From: Terriglobia bacterium
GTDB taxonomy: Bacteria; Acidobacteriota; Terriglobia; Bryobacterales; UBA6623
Length of the DNA: 64,000 nucleotides
Reading direction: 5' to 3'
Assembly: GCA_009838515.1 (NCBI GenBank)
Contig: VXRL01000025.1
Location: 1 to 64,000 of the forward strand
The translations under genes and the position numbers were made by a program. Shown piece after piece: positions 36,178-43,810 of the stretch (the stretch's first letter is position 1; each line of letters begins with the position of its first letter). A model generated the notes under the pieces. The model saw only the letters and a list, made by a program, of their open reading frames with translations, was not told the DNA's origin and did no database searches.

Positions 36178-37259
36178 GCGTTCACCGCCTGCACCAAGCC
36201 GCGGATGTACCCATGAGAGAACGAGCGGCCGATCTTGCGACCCGGCAGGTCCCCCGGAATGCCCGGACTGTGGTCCGAGACGATCGCCAGATCGTAGCCC
36301 ACTTCCTTGTATGCCCGCATGGCGTCCAGCATGTCGACGTCTCCCTCGTCAATGAAGGTTTCCTCGTACCGGGGCACGCTGCCGCGCACTGCCCGGAAGT
36401 GGACGTGGTGAATCCGCCCCCGTCCGCCGATTCGCCGAATGGCGTCGATGACGTCGACACCCATCTCGGCCACTGTTCCCTGACAGAAGGTGAACCCGTT
36501 GGCAGGACTAGGCACCGCATCCAGAAACGCCTCGATCTCCCCGGTCGATGTCAGGATGCGGCTCACGCCTCGCATCGCCTTGACAGGGGGATCCTTAGGA
36601 TGCAATGACATTTTGACGCCGGCTGCTTCGGCAGCATCCATCACACCGTTGGTGAAATAGATCATGCGTTGCCAGAGTTCCTCCCTGGAAATGCCGCCGA
36701 TCTCTTCAAACGGCGGGGCATCGCGAACGCGGTTGAAGTCGAACGCCTTGTAGGTGGCACCGCCACGGCCCGGCTTGTCGTAGTAGCCGACTTCGTCTCC
36801 CCAGCGGAAGTCCGGCGACCAGCGCCATTCGATGACGGCGACGCCAACGGCGCCAGCGGCCGCTATGCTCGTTCGAATGCGCTCGATGTCCTGATCGCGG
36901 CCCGGCCTTCCCAGCATTGAATTCATCAGCCAGCTGATAGGCAGCATGAGGGAGTGCAGGCTCAGGCCATAGCTGGCGCACCGTTCCTGGACCGCTGCTA
37001 CATCCTGCTCGGACCAATGTCCCTTGCCGTCGCGATCAACCGAGTCCGTGCCTTGGAGGACGACCCATTTCAAGCCCAGCTGAGCCATCCAGCGCAGCGT
37101 CGCATCGTCCAGCGAGCCGATGTTCTCCGAAAGTCGTGGAGCCCACCCGGATCCGCTCTCCACGTTGCTCGGTGCATGCTGGCAAGCTCCTGCTAGGAAG
37201 CTTGCGACGGACGGGCCCAGCAGAACGCTGCGACGCGGCAAGCGATGGTCTGGGATCAT
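36174..37259 (-). CDS. Second UxuA-like TIM-barrel protein, Tat lipoprotein
   Basis: 361-residue paralogue of the following gene. LPRRSVLLGPSVASFLAGAC combines a twin-arginine motif with the lipobox LAGAC, so it would be a membrane-anchored lipoprotein. It shares the layout of mannonate dehydratase: VAVIEWRWSP, AGVKMSLHPKDPPVKAM, GFTFCQGTVAEMG and HHVHFRAVRGSVP. The arginine-rich RGSEGYGRT loop of its partner is replaced, so the two may act on different substrates or in sequence. TTGGAG precedes ATG 37259 by 9 bases. The pair is translationally coupled. Confidence 0.83.
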   Translation of the reverse strand: MIPDHRLPRRSVLLGPSVASFLAGACQHAPSNVESGSGWAPRLSENIGSLDDATLRWMAQLGLKWVVLQGTDSVDRDGKGHWSEQDVAAVQERCASYGLSLHSLMLPISWLMNSMLGRPGRDQDIERIRTSIAAAGAVGVAVIEWRWSPDFRWGDEVGYYDKPGRGGATYKAFDFNRVRDAPPFEEIGGISREELWQRMIYFTNGVMDAAEAAGVKMSLHPKDPPVKAMRGVSRILTSTGEIEAFLDAVPSPANGFTFCQGTVAEMGVDVIDAIRRIGGRGRIHHVHFRAVRGSVPRYEETFIDEGDVDMLDAMRAYKEVGYDLAIVSDHSPGIPGDLPGRKIGRSFSHGYIRGLVQAVNA

Positions 37260-37412
37260 GGCGAGATCTCCAAGGGCAGTCCGACCGACCCGGATCTCGC
37301 CGCCAAGTCGAACGCCGGCGACAGCGATACGCGTCTAGTCACTTCCGCCTTCCATGGGACCATTGCTTCGGCACAAGCAATCCGAGTCTCGGAGCCCCAA
37401 ACATCATTGCAG

Positions 37413-39014
37413 CTACGGCGGCTCGGCGTCGCGCGCCGCTTGCCGCGCCTGTAGAAGTCTCGGTCGTTTCTCGAGGAACTTCCGCCACGTTGCCGTCGCT
37501 CTCGAATTCTGGCCTAGATCGCGGTACACCTTCGCCAGCATCCGGTAGCTGGACTCAAGCGTCGGCTCCCGCCGGATAGCCTCTTGGAGCGTAGCCTCAG
37601 CTCGGTCCGCATCTCCCAATGCCCACCATGCAGCCGCCAGCGAATTGAATTGAAGCGCTCCGACCGGTCCGGCGGAGACAGCCTCTCGCAGCTTCTGCAG
37701 GCCTGAGCGGGGAGATCCGGTAAGCACCATAGCGGTTCCTAGGGCGTCCAGCGTGGCAGGATCGTTCCGAAGCGGTCCAGAGACTGATCTCAGCTGCCCA
37801 AGGCCTCGCTGTAGCATTTCTTGGGAACCGCGCTGCTGGCCATAAAGGATGTTCGCAAGTCCCAAGTTTCGGAGGCGCAGGTTGCGAGGGCCCGGCTTCC
37901 ATGGTCGAAGCCGGTCGGGTGGGTCGGGATCCACTGCTGGTAGCGGGTGACGAGTGATCCGATGATCCGTGAATGCGCTGTGGCCGCTGTCGTGCGATTG
38001 CCGTCTCGGCATGTGGCAGGAAACGCAGTCTCCGCTACGCGTCGCATGATCCGGGGGCAAGCCTCCTTCGTGGCATTGCAAGCATCTCTGGCTGAAGTAG
38101 GCCTTCGGCTCAGCAGGAGTTTCGTGGGGATCGTGGCATGTGCCACACCAAAGTGCATCACCGGACTCCACGGCGCAGCGACTCAGGTTCAACTGCTCGA
38201 CGTGGCTGACGACCTGAAAACGGTCCTGCCCTCCTTCGGTCCGTGGCACTCCCACGAACACCGTCCAAGAGTCCTCGAGCAGTCCTCCAGGCTGGAAAGA
38301 ACCGAAATCGCGGTCGGGATGCAGGACGCGAATGATCCCTCCCAGATGGCATTGCTCGCAGACGCTGTCCCGCTCGCGTGGCGAGGCGCGGGCTGGATTG
38401 AATATTGTGGCCGCGCTGGGTTCGGCCAGATGCGGCGCGGGGGGGCCGTGGCAGCGATCGCAGGAAATGGCTTCCACCGCGAGAGCCGGATCCCCGTAGC
38501 GATTCACAGTGTCGGGCGTATGCGCGGGTCTGCCCGCGTGGCACCACAAGCACTCCGCCGTTGCCGGGCGGTTGAAGTCCGGGTTCGCCTCTAGCTCCAT
38601 GCCGGGTGCCATGCCCCATCGGCCGCGCTCCGTGTAGTACGTGATTGGGGACTGGAACAAGGCATCGCCAACACGGACCAAGTATCCGAATGCCGCGTTT
38701 CCGGACCCGATCACGTAGTCGATCGTGTACTTCGCGCTGAGTCCGCCCCTTTCGATCTCCTGAACGAGGCCCGCAGCCGATGCGCTCGTGCGAAACGCTG
38801 TGCCGGAGAACCCGTGTCCGTACGGGCCAACCGGATGGCCGTTGGCCAGCTTGGAGATCGAGCGGCCCATTCCGCTGAGGCGGTACTGGTCAACCTCCAT
38901 TGGGTGGCAGGTCGCGCATTCTTGCCCTGCAGGCGCGGCGGACGCGGTCATCGCTGCAAGCGCCAGCGTGACCGCAATGGCGGCCCTCGTTCCTGCCATG
39001 ACGCGCTGTTGCAT
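37413..39014 (-). CDS. Seven-haem c-type cytochrome with C-terminal TPR region
   Basis: Exported protein of about 533 residues. A signal peptide (AAIAVTLALAAMTASA) is followed by seven CxxCH motifs at residues 33, 155, 185, 219, 290, 311 and 330, so seven covalent haems are expected. Several segments (CHDPHETP, CVSCHMPRRQ, AHLxxxx-like HSDSGH) resemble the cytochrome c-554/multihaem TPR proteins common in acidobacteria and planctomycetes. From about residue 395 the chain turns to tetratricopeptide-like helices (LDALGTAMVLTG, LNSLAAAWWALGDADRAEATL, YRMLAKVYRDLGQ). It may pass electrons from exported oxidoreductases. The start is uncertain: ATG 39014 or 38999. Confidence 0.85.
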   Translation of the reverse strand: MQQRVMAGTRAAIAVTLALAAMTASAAPAGQECATCHPMEVDQYRLSGMGRSISKLANGHPVGPYGHGFSGTAFRTSASAAGLVQEIERGGLSAKYTIDYVIGSGNAAFGYLVRVGDALFQSPITYYTERGRWGMAPGMELEANPDFNRPATAECLWCHAGRPAHTPDTVNRYGDPALAVEAISCDRCHGPPAPHLAEPSAATIFNPARASPRERDSVCEQCHLGGIIRVLHPDRDFGSFQPGGLLEDSWTVFVGVPRTEGGQDRFQVVSHVEQLNLSRCAVESGDALWCGTCHDPHETPAEPKAYFSQRCLQCHEGGLPPDHATRSGDCVSCHMPRRQSHDSGHSAFTDHRITRHPLPAVDPDPPDRLRPWKPGPRNLRLRNLGLANILYGQQRGSQEMLQRGLGQLRSVSGPLRNDPATLDALGTAMVLTGSPRSGLQKLREAVSAGPVGALQFNSLAAAWWALGDADRAEATLQEAIRREPTLESSYRMLAKVYRDLGQNSRATATWRKFLEKRPRLLQARQAARDAEPP

Positions 39015-39869
39015 GCTGCTTGGCGAGACGGCCGGCTGGATCGCTCGAAACCGAGCCGCGCTGCCGCACATATTCTCTTCGATCCTGCACCACGGATCGC
39101 GGGCGAGTCCATAACTAGCGCTCCTCTCGGGCGCCGAGACCATCGACGTACGGCCGCCATCGCTCACTGTGGCAGGGCGGGCAGTTGCACAAGACCTGGG
39201 AGCGGAGCGGTCGGAGCGTCAGAACACCGACGCGAGCTTGACTCTCTTGCAGTGGGCGGCGAGGAACAGGCCGAAGGCCGGCGCGGCGTCTGGTGCCGTG
39301 TGTGCTGAATTCAGTCGGGCCAGGTCGTAGTTGACCGAGCGCACCCGCGAGTAGACGATTCTCGGATGCATGGTGCCGCGGCTTGGCGTCAACCTGCCGG
39401 CGCGTCCGGCTCCCGTTTAGATCAGAGTGATCGCCCACTTGATCCGGAGCAACTTGGCCGGAATCCTCCTTTGAGTTGGAGCCCGAGAACCAAGAACACT
39501 ACTGCGGGGCGCGCTGGGATCCGTTCTGTGAAGGGCGCGAACGAAGTGCCTCGCTCGTTGCACGAGATGCTCCCGGCAGCGACTCCGCTAAGGTCGTTCG
39601 GCGACGCCCGTTCTGGACTTCACACGAGCTCCGAGTCATGGCCTCGAGTGCTTTGTCTGCCTTGGCCCAACGAGACGCGAAGCGTAGCGGTTACCTTGCG
39701 GAACACAGAGGGACAAGCTTATCTGGCAAACGTATCTGCGCTTGCTGAGATCGGAAATCAGGGCAGCATCGAGATTCGGAGGGTTCGCGCCTGGTCCAGT
39801 GGCGCGAAAGCTCAGATTGAGGGCGGCTGGGGTGATGCAAGCGTTTCGTTCTTCGGCCTCACCGTGCCA
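39015..39869. other. Large spacer without a recognised gene
   Basis: About 850 bases between the cytochrome and the Gfo/Idh/MocA gene, both on the minus strand. Open frames here have no family resemblance. One minus-strand frame, 39219-39371, encodes 50 residues with a protein-like end (FGLFLAAHCKRVKLASVF) but no ribosome site; it may be a remnant. The cytochrome promoter must lie at the left end. Confidence 0.45.
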
Positions 39870-41243
39870 TCACACCTGCTCGGGTACCACGTACGGTTCG
39901 CGGTACTCCCTGCGCAACAAGCGGTTCGCCTCCCCGTCTCCGGGGAAGGTCTCGGTCTCCGAGTCGAAGACCAGCTTGCGGCCGGTGCGGTAGGAAATAT
40001 TCGCCAAGTGGCACAGCGATGTCGAGAGATGTCCTTCCTCGATCTCGCAACGCAGGGCGTCGCGGTTGCGTGAACGCACGCAGTCGATGAAGTTCTTGAA
40101 CTGGTTCGTGGGTTGTTCTTGCAGGGTTGGAATCGGCGGACCCGCAGGATACTCCATGTCTGGGAAGCTCAGTCTGCTGGCGCGCATCGAGACCCCCGAT
40201 GGCGAGTCCGGCTCGTCTCTTGGCGAAAACTGCCCGCGCGTAGCAGTCCAGTCGCCGACCGAGGACACATAGCCCTGGTCGGTGTAGAAGAACGTCCCCA
40301 TGCGCGTCCCTCCGAACGTCGGGCTGTATAGCGTCGTCGCGTCGATTTCCGCCAGTGTGCCGTCCGCATACTCGAAAGTGCCGACCTGGACGTTCGGCAC
40401 CTCCGAGTCCGAATCCTCCACGAACTGCCCTCCGGTGCAGTGGATTCGCACAGGATGGACGTCTTTTCCGAGGCCCCACCTCACCACGTCAAGCGCGTGG
40501 ACGCCGTTGTTGCCCACCTCCGTCGTGGAGGTGTCCCAAAAGAAGTGCCAGCCGTAGTGGAACCGATTCAGGGAGAAGGCGCGATACGGAGCGGGGCCAA
40601 GGAAAAGGTCCCAGTTCACTCCCTGGGGAATCGCCGATTCCTGCACTCGGCCGATACTGATCCGACCGCGATAGACGATGGCCCTTGCACGGTAAGCGGT
40701 GCCGAAACTCCCGCCGCGGAGAAACGCAACTGTCGAGCGAGTCCGCAGGCTGCTCCGGCGGTTCAGGCCAACCTGCACCATGCGGTCGTACTTGCGGGCC
40801 GCCTCTACCATCTTGCGGCCTTCCCACAACGTGCAGGAACAGGGCTTCTCGACGTACACGTCCTTGCCGGCCTGGCACCCCCAGATCGTCATCAGCGCAT
40901 GCCAGTGATCAGGTGTGGCAATCGATATCGCGTCCAGATCATCCTTTTCTAGGAGCTTGCGAATATCCGTCTCGGTCTGCGGCGTGTAGCCACCGGTCCG
41001 TTCAACCTCAGCAACGGCACCGGGAAACAGGCGCTCGTCGATGTCGCATAGATAGCCAACCCGCACACCGGGCATCCGCAAGAACTCGCGAATGTGAGAC
41101 CGGCCGCGACTGCGGAATCCAACGACTCCGACATTCACGGTGTCGCTCGGGGCGGATTGAGCTTGTGACCGCCGCGCTGCCACGGCAGCGGCGCTGGCAC
41201 TGATGACGGCTCCCTTCACGAAGCGTCTGCGGCTTGTTGACAT
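39870..41243 (-). CDS. Tat-signal Gfo/Idh/MocA family oxidoreductase
   Basis: 457-residue exported sugar oxidoreductase of the long, planctomycete/acidobacterial type. SRRRFVKGAVISASAAAV is a Tat signal. The NAD part has VGVVGFRSRGRSHIREF, ISIATPDHWHALM and the family lysine in DVYVEKPCSCTLWEG. NNGVHALDVVRWGLG lies in the C-terminal domain with the conserved histidine. A clear GGAG precedes ATG 41243. It is third in the run DUF1080 - beta-propeller - oxidoreductase, the arrangement expected for oxidation of a glycoside to a 3-keto sugar and its cleavage by a DUF1080 enzyme. Confidence 0.9.
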   Translation of the reverse strand: MSTSRRRFVKGAVISASAAAVAARRSQAQSAPSDTVNVGVVGFRSRGRSHIREFLRMPGVRVGYLCDIDERLFPGAVAEVERTGGYTPQTETDIRKLLEKDDLDAISIATPDHWHALMTIWGCQAGKDVYVEKPCSCTLWEGRKMVEAARKYDRMVQVGLNRRSSLRTRSTVAFLRGGSFGTAYRARAIVYRGRISIGRVQESAIPQGVNWDLFLGPAPYRAFSLNRFHYGWHFFWDTSTTEVGNNGVHALDVVRWGLGKDVHPVRIHCTGGQFVEDSDSEVPNVQVGTFEYADGTLAEIDATTLYSPTFGGTRMGTFFYTDQGYVSSVGDWTATRGQFSPRDEPDSPSGVSMRASRLSFPDMEYPAGPPIPTLQEQPTNQFKNFIDCVRSRNRDALRCEIEEGHLSTSLCHLANISYRTGRKLVFDSETETFPGDGEANRLLRREYREPYVVPEQV

Positions 41244-41294
41244 CAGAATTGACTCCTTTCCCTTGAAGGCCGCAGGCCAGTCTCGTGGCCAAGG

Positions 41295-42710
41295 CTAATT
41301 GCTGTCGCCGAAACAGTACAGGGCCTGGCGCGTGCGGACGTAGATCCTGCCCGGTTCGATCGCCGGTGTGGCAAACACGTCGTCGCCCAGGTCGTTCGTG
41401 GAGAGGACGTCCCACTTGGCACCAGCTCGCAGCACGGTCACGCGTCCTTCCTCGCTCGCAACGTACACTTTCCCGTCCGCCGCGACCGGCGATGCCCAAT
41501 ACCGGCCCAGAGCGCCGGGCAGACGTCCCTGCTTGTAGACCGCTCCGCTCTCGGGGTCCAGGCTGGTCAGGATGCCTCCATCCTTCACCAGGTAGAGAAC
41601 ATTTCGGTACAGAAGCGGCGAGGGGACGTTGGGAAGCGCCTTGCGGTACGCCCAGACAATGGCGGATTCCGTCAAGTCTCCCCTGCCGCCCAGCCGAATC
41701 GCCAGCAAGGCGTTCCGGGAGGCCAGCCGCATCTGGGTGTTGTTCCAATCCCCCTCGTCGACGTAGCCGTCGCGGTCGAAATCGAAATAGCTGCGGAACC
41801 GATCGCGCATCATCGGCAGGAAAGCCTCCCCCTCGGAGAACCTCCCGTCGCCGTCGGCATCGTGCTTGGACAGCGCGTCGGCGTAGGGCGGAAGCCGGTC
41901 GTTGACGGCGTTTCCCGTCGAGGACCACCCGTGCACGTAGAGCATCCCGTCGTCCATGACTGCTAGCGATTTCACTTCGAACGCGATCCCACGCGCCCAC
42001 CAGAGCTTCACGCCGTCGTCGAGCGAATACCCGCCGACCTGATATGCCCCGGGCACGATCACCTGAGGCGGGCCGCCAGCCCCCCGATACACGCTCGGCG
42101 TCGCGAACCCCCGCGTATACTCGGGCCGCTCGGCCCGCCAGACGAGATCCCCGGTGTCCCGGTCGACGGCGACCATGAAGGAACCGCTATCTTGGTCGCA
42201 TACGAGCACCACCTTGCCGTCAGCAACGATCGGCGAGGACGCAACGCCCATCCAATTGTCAAACGGGCCCAAGGGCACCCTCCAGCGCTCGTTGCCGTCG
42301 GGGCCATAGGAGAGCAACCCGAAATCGCCAAAGAAGGCGTATACGTTGCTTCCGTCGGTGGCCGGGCTAGGCGAAGCCGGATGATTCACGCGGTTCATCT
42401 CAGACACCCGGGCCCGGGGCGCCTCCCGCCGCCAGAGGACGCTCCCGTCTTCACGGCGCAGGCACACCGTCAGCAGTTTCTCCCCTTCGGCGCCCGTAAC
42501 GAATATACGGTCACCCGCCAGTACGGGAGAGGAGTGCCCGGGAGGCAGGCTCGTCTTCCAGAGAACGTTCCTGCTGACACCGAACTCCACCGGTAGGTTG
42601 ACCGCATCCGATATCCCGGATCCATTGGGCCCGCGGAACTGTGGCCAGTCGGCGGCGTGGGCAGAGGGGATCGACGCGGCGAGCACCAGTGCCGTGGCGA
42701 AGCGAGCCAT
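41295..42710 (-). CDS. Exported PQQ-like beta-propeller protein with two EF-hands
   Basis: 471 residues with a signal peptide (FATALVLAASIPSAHA) and the DWPQFRGPNGSG start common in planctomycete-type propellers. Repeated blades include VADGKVVLVCDQDSG, GDLVWRAERPEY and VAADGKVYVASEEGRV. Two calcium-binding EF-hand loops interrupt the propeller: DADGDGRFSEGE at 284-295 and DFDRDGYVDEGD at 310-321. No catalytic PQQ site can be claimed; the fold may be a binding or scaffolding unit. It starts one base after the DUF1080 stop, so the two are co-translated. Confidence 0.87.
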   Translation of the reverse strand: MARFATALVLAASIPSAHAADWPQFRGPNGSGISDAVNLPVEFGVSRNVLWKTSLPPGHSSPVLAGDRIFVTGAEGEKLLTVCLRREDGSVLWRREAPRARVSEMNRVNHPASPSPATDGSNVYAFFGDFGLLSYGPDGNERWRVPLGPFDNWMGVASSPIVADGKVVLVCDQDSGSFMVAVDRDTGDLVWRAERPEYTRGFATPSVYRGAGGPPQVIVPGAYQVGGYSLDDGVKLWWARGIAFEVKSLAVMDDGMLYVHGWSSTGNAVNDRLPPYADALSKHDADGDGRFSEGEAFLPMMRDRFRSYFDFDRDGYVDEGDWNNTQMRLASRNALLAIRLGGRGDLTESAIVWAYRKALPNVPSPLLYRNVLYLVKDGGILTSLDPESGAVYKQGRLPGALGRYWASPVAADGKVYVASEEGRVTVLRAGAKWDVLSTNDLGDDVFATPAIEPGRIYVRTRQALYCFGDSN

Positions 42711-42711
42711 C

Positions 42712-43407
42712 TCAGGGGGACGGACCGACTTCCCGAATGCGAATGTTGCGAAACATCACGAAGTTGAACTGATCGTGGAGTTGCAAGCCGATCGGTCCAA
42801 CCTTGGGCCTGTCCGGATCGCCGCCATGCTCGGCGGCAATCTCGCCGTTGACCCAGATCCGGATCCCGTCTTTCCTCGACTCAATGTCGAACGAGTTCCA
42901 CTCGCCATCCCGCTGGAGGCCGTTCGTCGCCGTGACGAAGGTGTAGAGACTGCCGCTCGGGCTCCGCGAGCCGCTCGAACCGTTGATCTGCACCTCGTAT
43001 CCGTTGTGGGCCGGAGTCTTCTCATAGTCGGCCGGTTGGACGATGGCGAACTTTGCGCGCGTCGGATCGCGAATCGAGATTCCGCTGTTGCCCGGAACGC
43101 GGATCCAGTATTCGACATGCAGGTCGAACTCACCGTACTCCTGCTTCGTGTAGAGCCATGACTGCACCCTGAACCAGTCCTCGAACTGCTGCTTGGTGAT
43201 CGTCTCGGACTCGCTGAACAGGGCATCGATTGTCGGCCTCCGGTATCCCACCAGTGTGCCTTCGTCAGTGACCCTCCAGATGCCGTCACCGAGCGACTCC
43301 CATGCTTCAAGTCCAGGCGTGATGAGGTCCTGCCAATCGGCGGCGCTGACCATCGGTGCAGCCAGCAGGAGGCCGAGGAGCAAGGCTGCCAATCGACGGG
43401 CTATCAC
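42712..43407 (-). CDS. DUF1080 (3-keto-disaccharide hydrolase) family protein
   Basis: 231-residue exported concanavalin-like protein. Signal peptide LAALLLGLLLAAPMVSA is followed by GIWRVTDEGTLVGY, GEFDLHVEYWIRVPGNSGI and NGYEVQINGS, the hallmark blocks of DUF1080/PF06439. Members have been shown to cleave 3-keto-glycosides made by Gfo/Idh/MocA oxidoreductases; that is knowledge of the family, not of this protein. The GTG start at 43407 is the first gene of the run with the propeller and oxidoreductase. A 6+6 base inverted repeat lies 19 bases upstream. Confidence 0.88.
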   Translation of the reverse strand: MIARRLAALLLGLLLAAPMVSAADWQDLITPGLEAWESLGDGIWRVTDEGTLVGYRRPTIDALFSESETITKQQFEDWFRVQSWLYTKQEYGEFDLHVEYWIRVPGNSGISIRDPTRAKFAIVQPADYEKTPAHNGYEVQINGSSGSRSPSGSLYTFVTATNGLQRDGEWNSFDIESRKDGIRIWVNGEIAAEHGGDPDRPKVGPIGLQLHDQFNFVMFRNIRIREVGPSP

Positions 43408-43810
43408 GGCTCTGTGCGGTCGAAACGTTGTCTTGGTACAACGATTCCACGATCGCCGATGCTATTCTCGCACGTCGAGCTGGCGCGCTTCCCAAGGATT
43501 CAGCCGAAGCGCACTGTGAACGTGTTTGACGACTGGCTGGGGCAGCCCGGATGGCGCGTTTCGGTTTGCGCGATGCGATCAGCCGACGACGACGCCGAAT
43601 TGGATATCTTCACCACTGAAAGGGCGTTGTCCGGCCGCGAGCGGCCGCAAGTTGGCCAAGACCTCGAAGGTAGGCCCCGGCGGCAGGGCCGACTGTCGTG
43701 GACTTCGTCGTCAGAAGCTGGGCTGTGTCAACGCCCAGTCGTGGACTTGAATTCTGCGCCGCACAGCTGGAGCGGTACCGTCTTGACGAGCTGCGTCGCC
43801 GATTCCGGGA
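43408..43810. other. Divergent spacer between DUF1080 operon and ppdK
   Basis: About 400 bases. The left end carries an inverted repeat. A 40-codon plus-strand frame at 43674-43802 ends in a charged helix-like sequence but lacks a start and matches nothing known to me. No gene is supported. Confidence 0.45.
43426..43443. promoter_or_regulatory. Inverted repeat upstream of the DUF1080 operon
   Basis: CGTTGT (43426-43431), six bases, then ACAACG (43438-43443), located 19-36 bases upstream of the DUF1080 GTG. It is a plausible operator half-site pair or leader hairpin. Confidence 0.35.

Noticed and set aside
39219-39371. 50-codon minus-strand ORF with protein-like C terminus
   Set aside because: No start signal, no recognised family; noted only within the spacer entry.
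43674-43802. 40-codon frame ending in a charged helix, possible transposase tail
   Set aside because: A stop at 43671 blocks it and no start or known motif is present.
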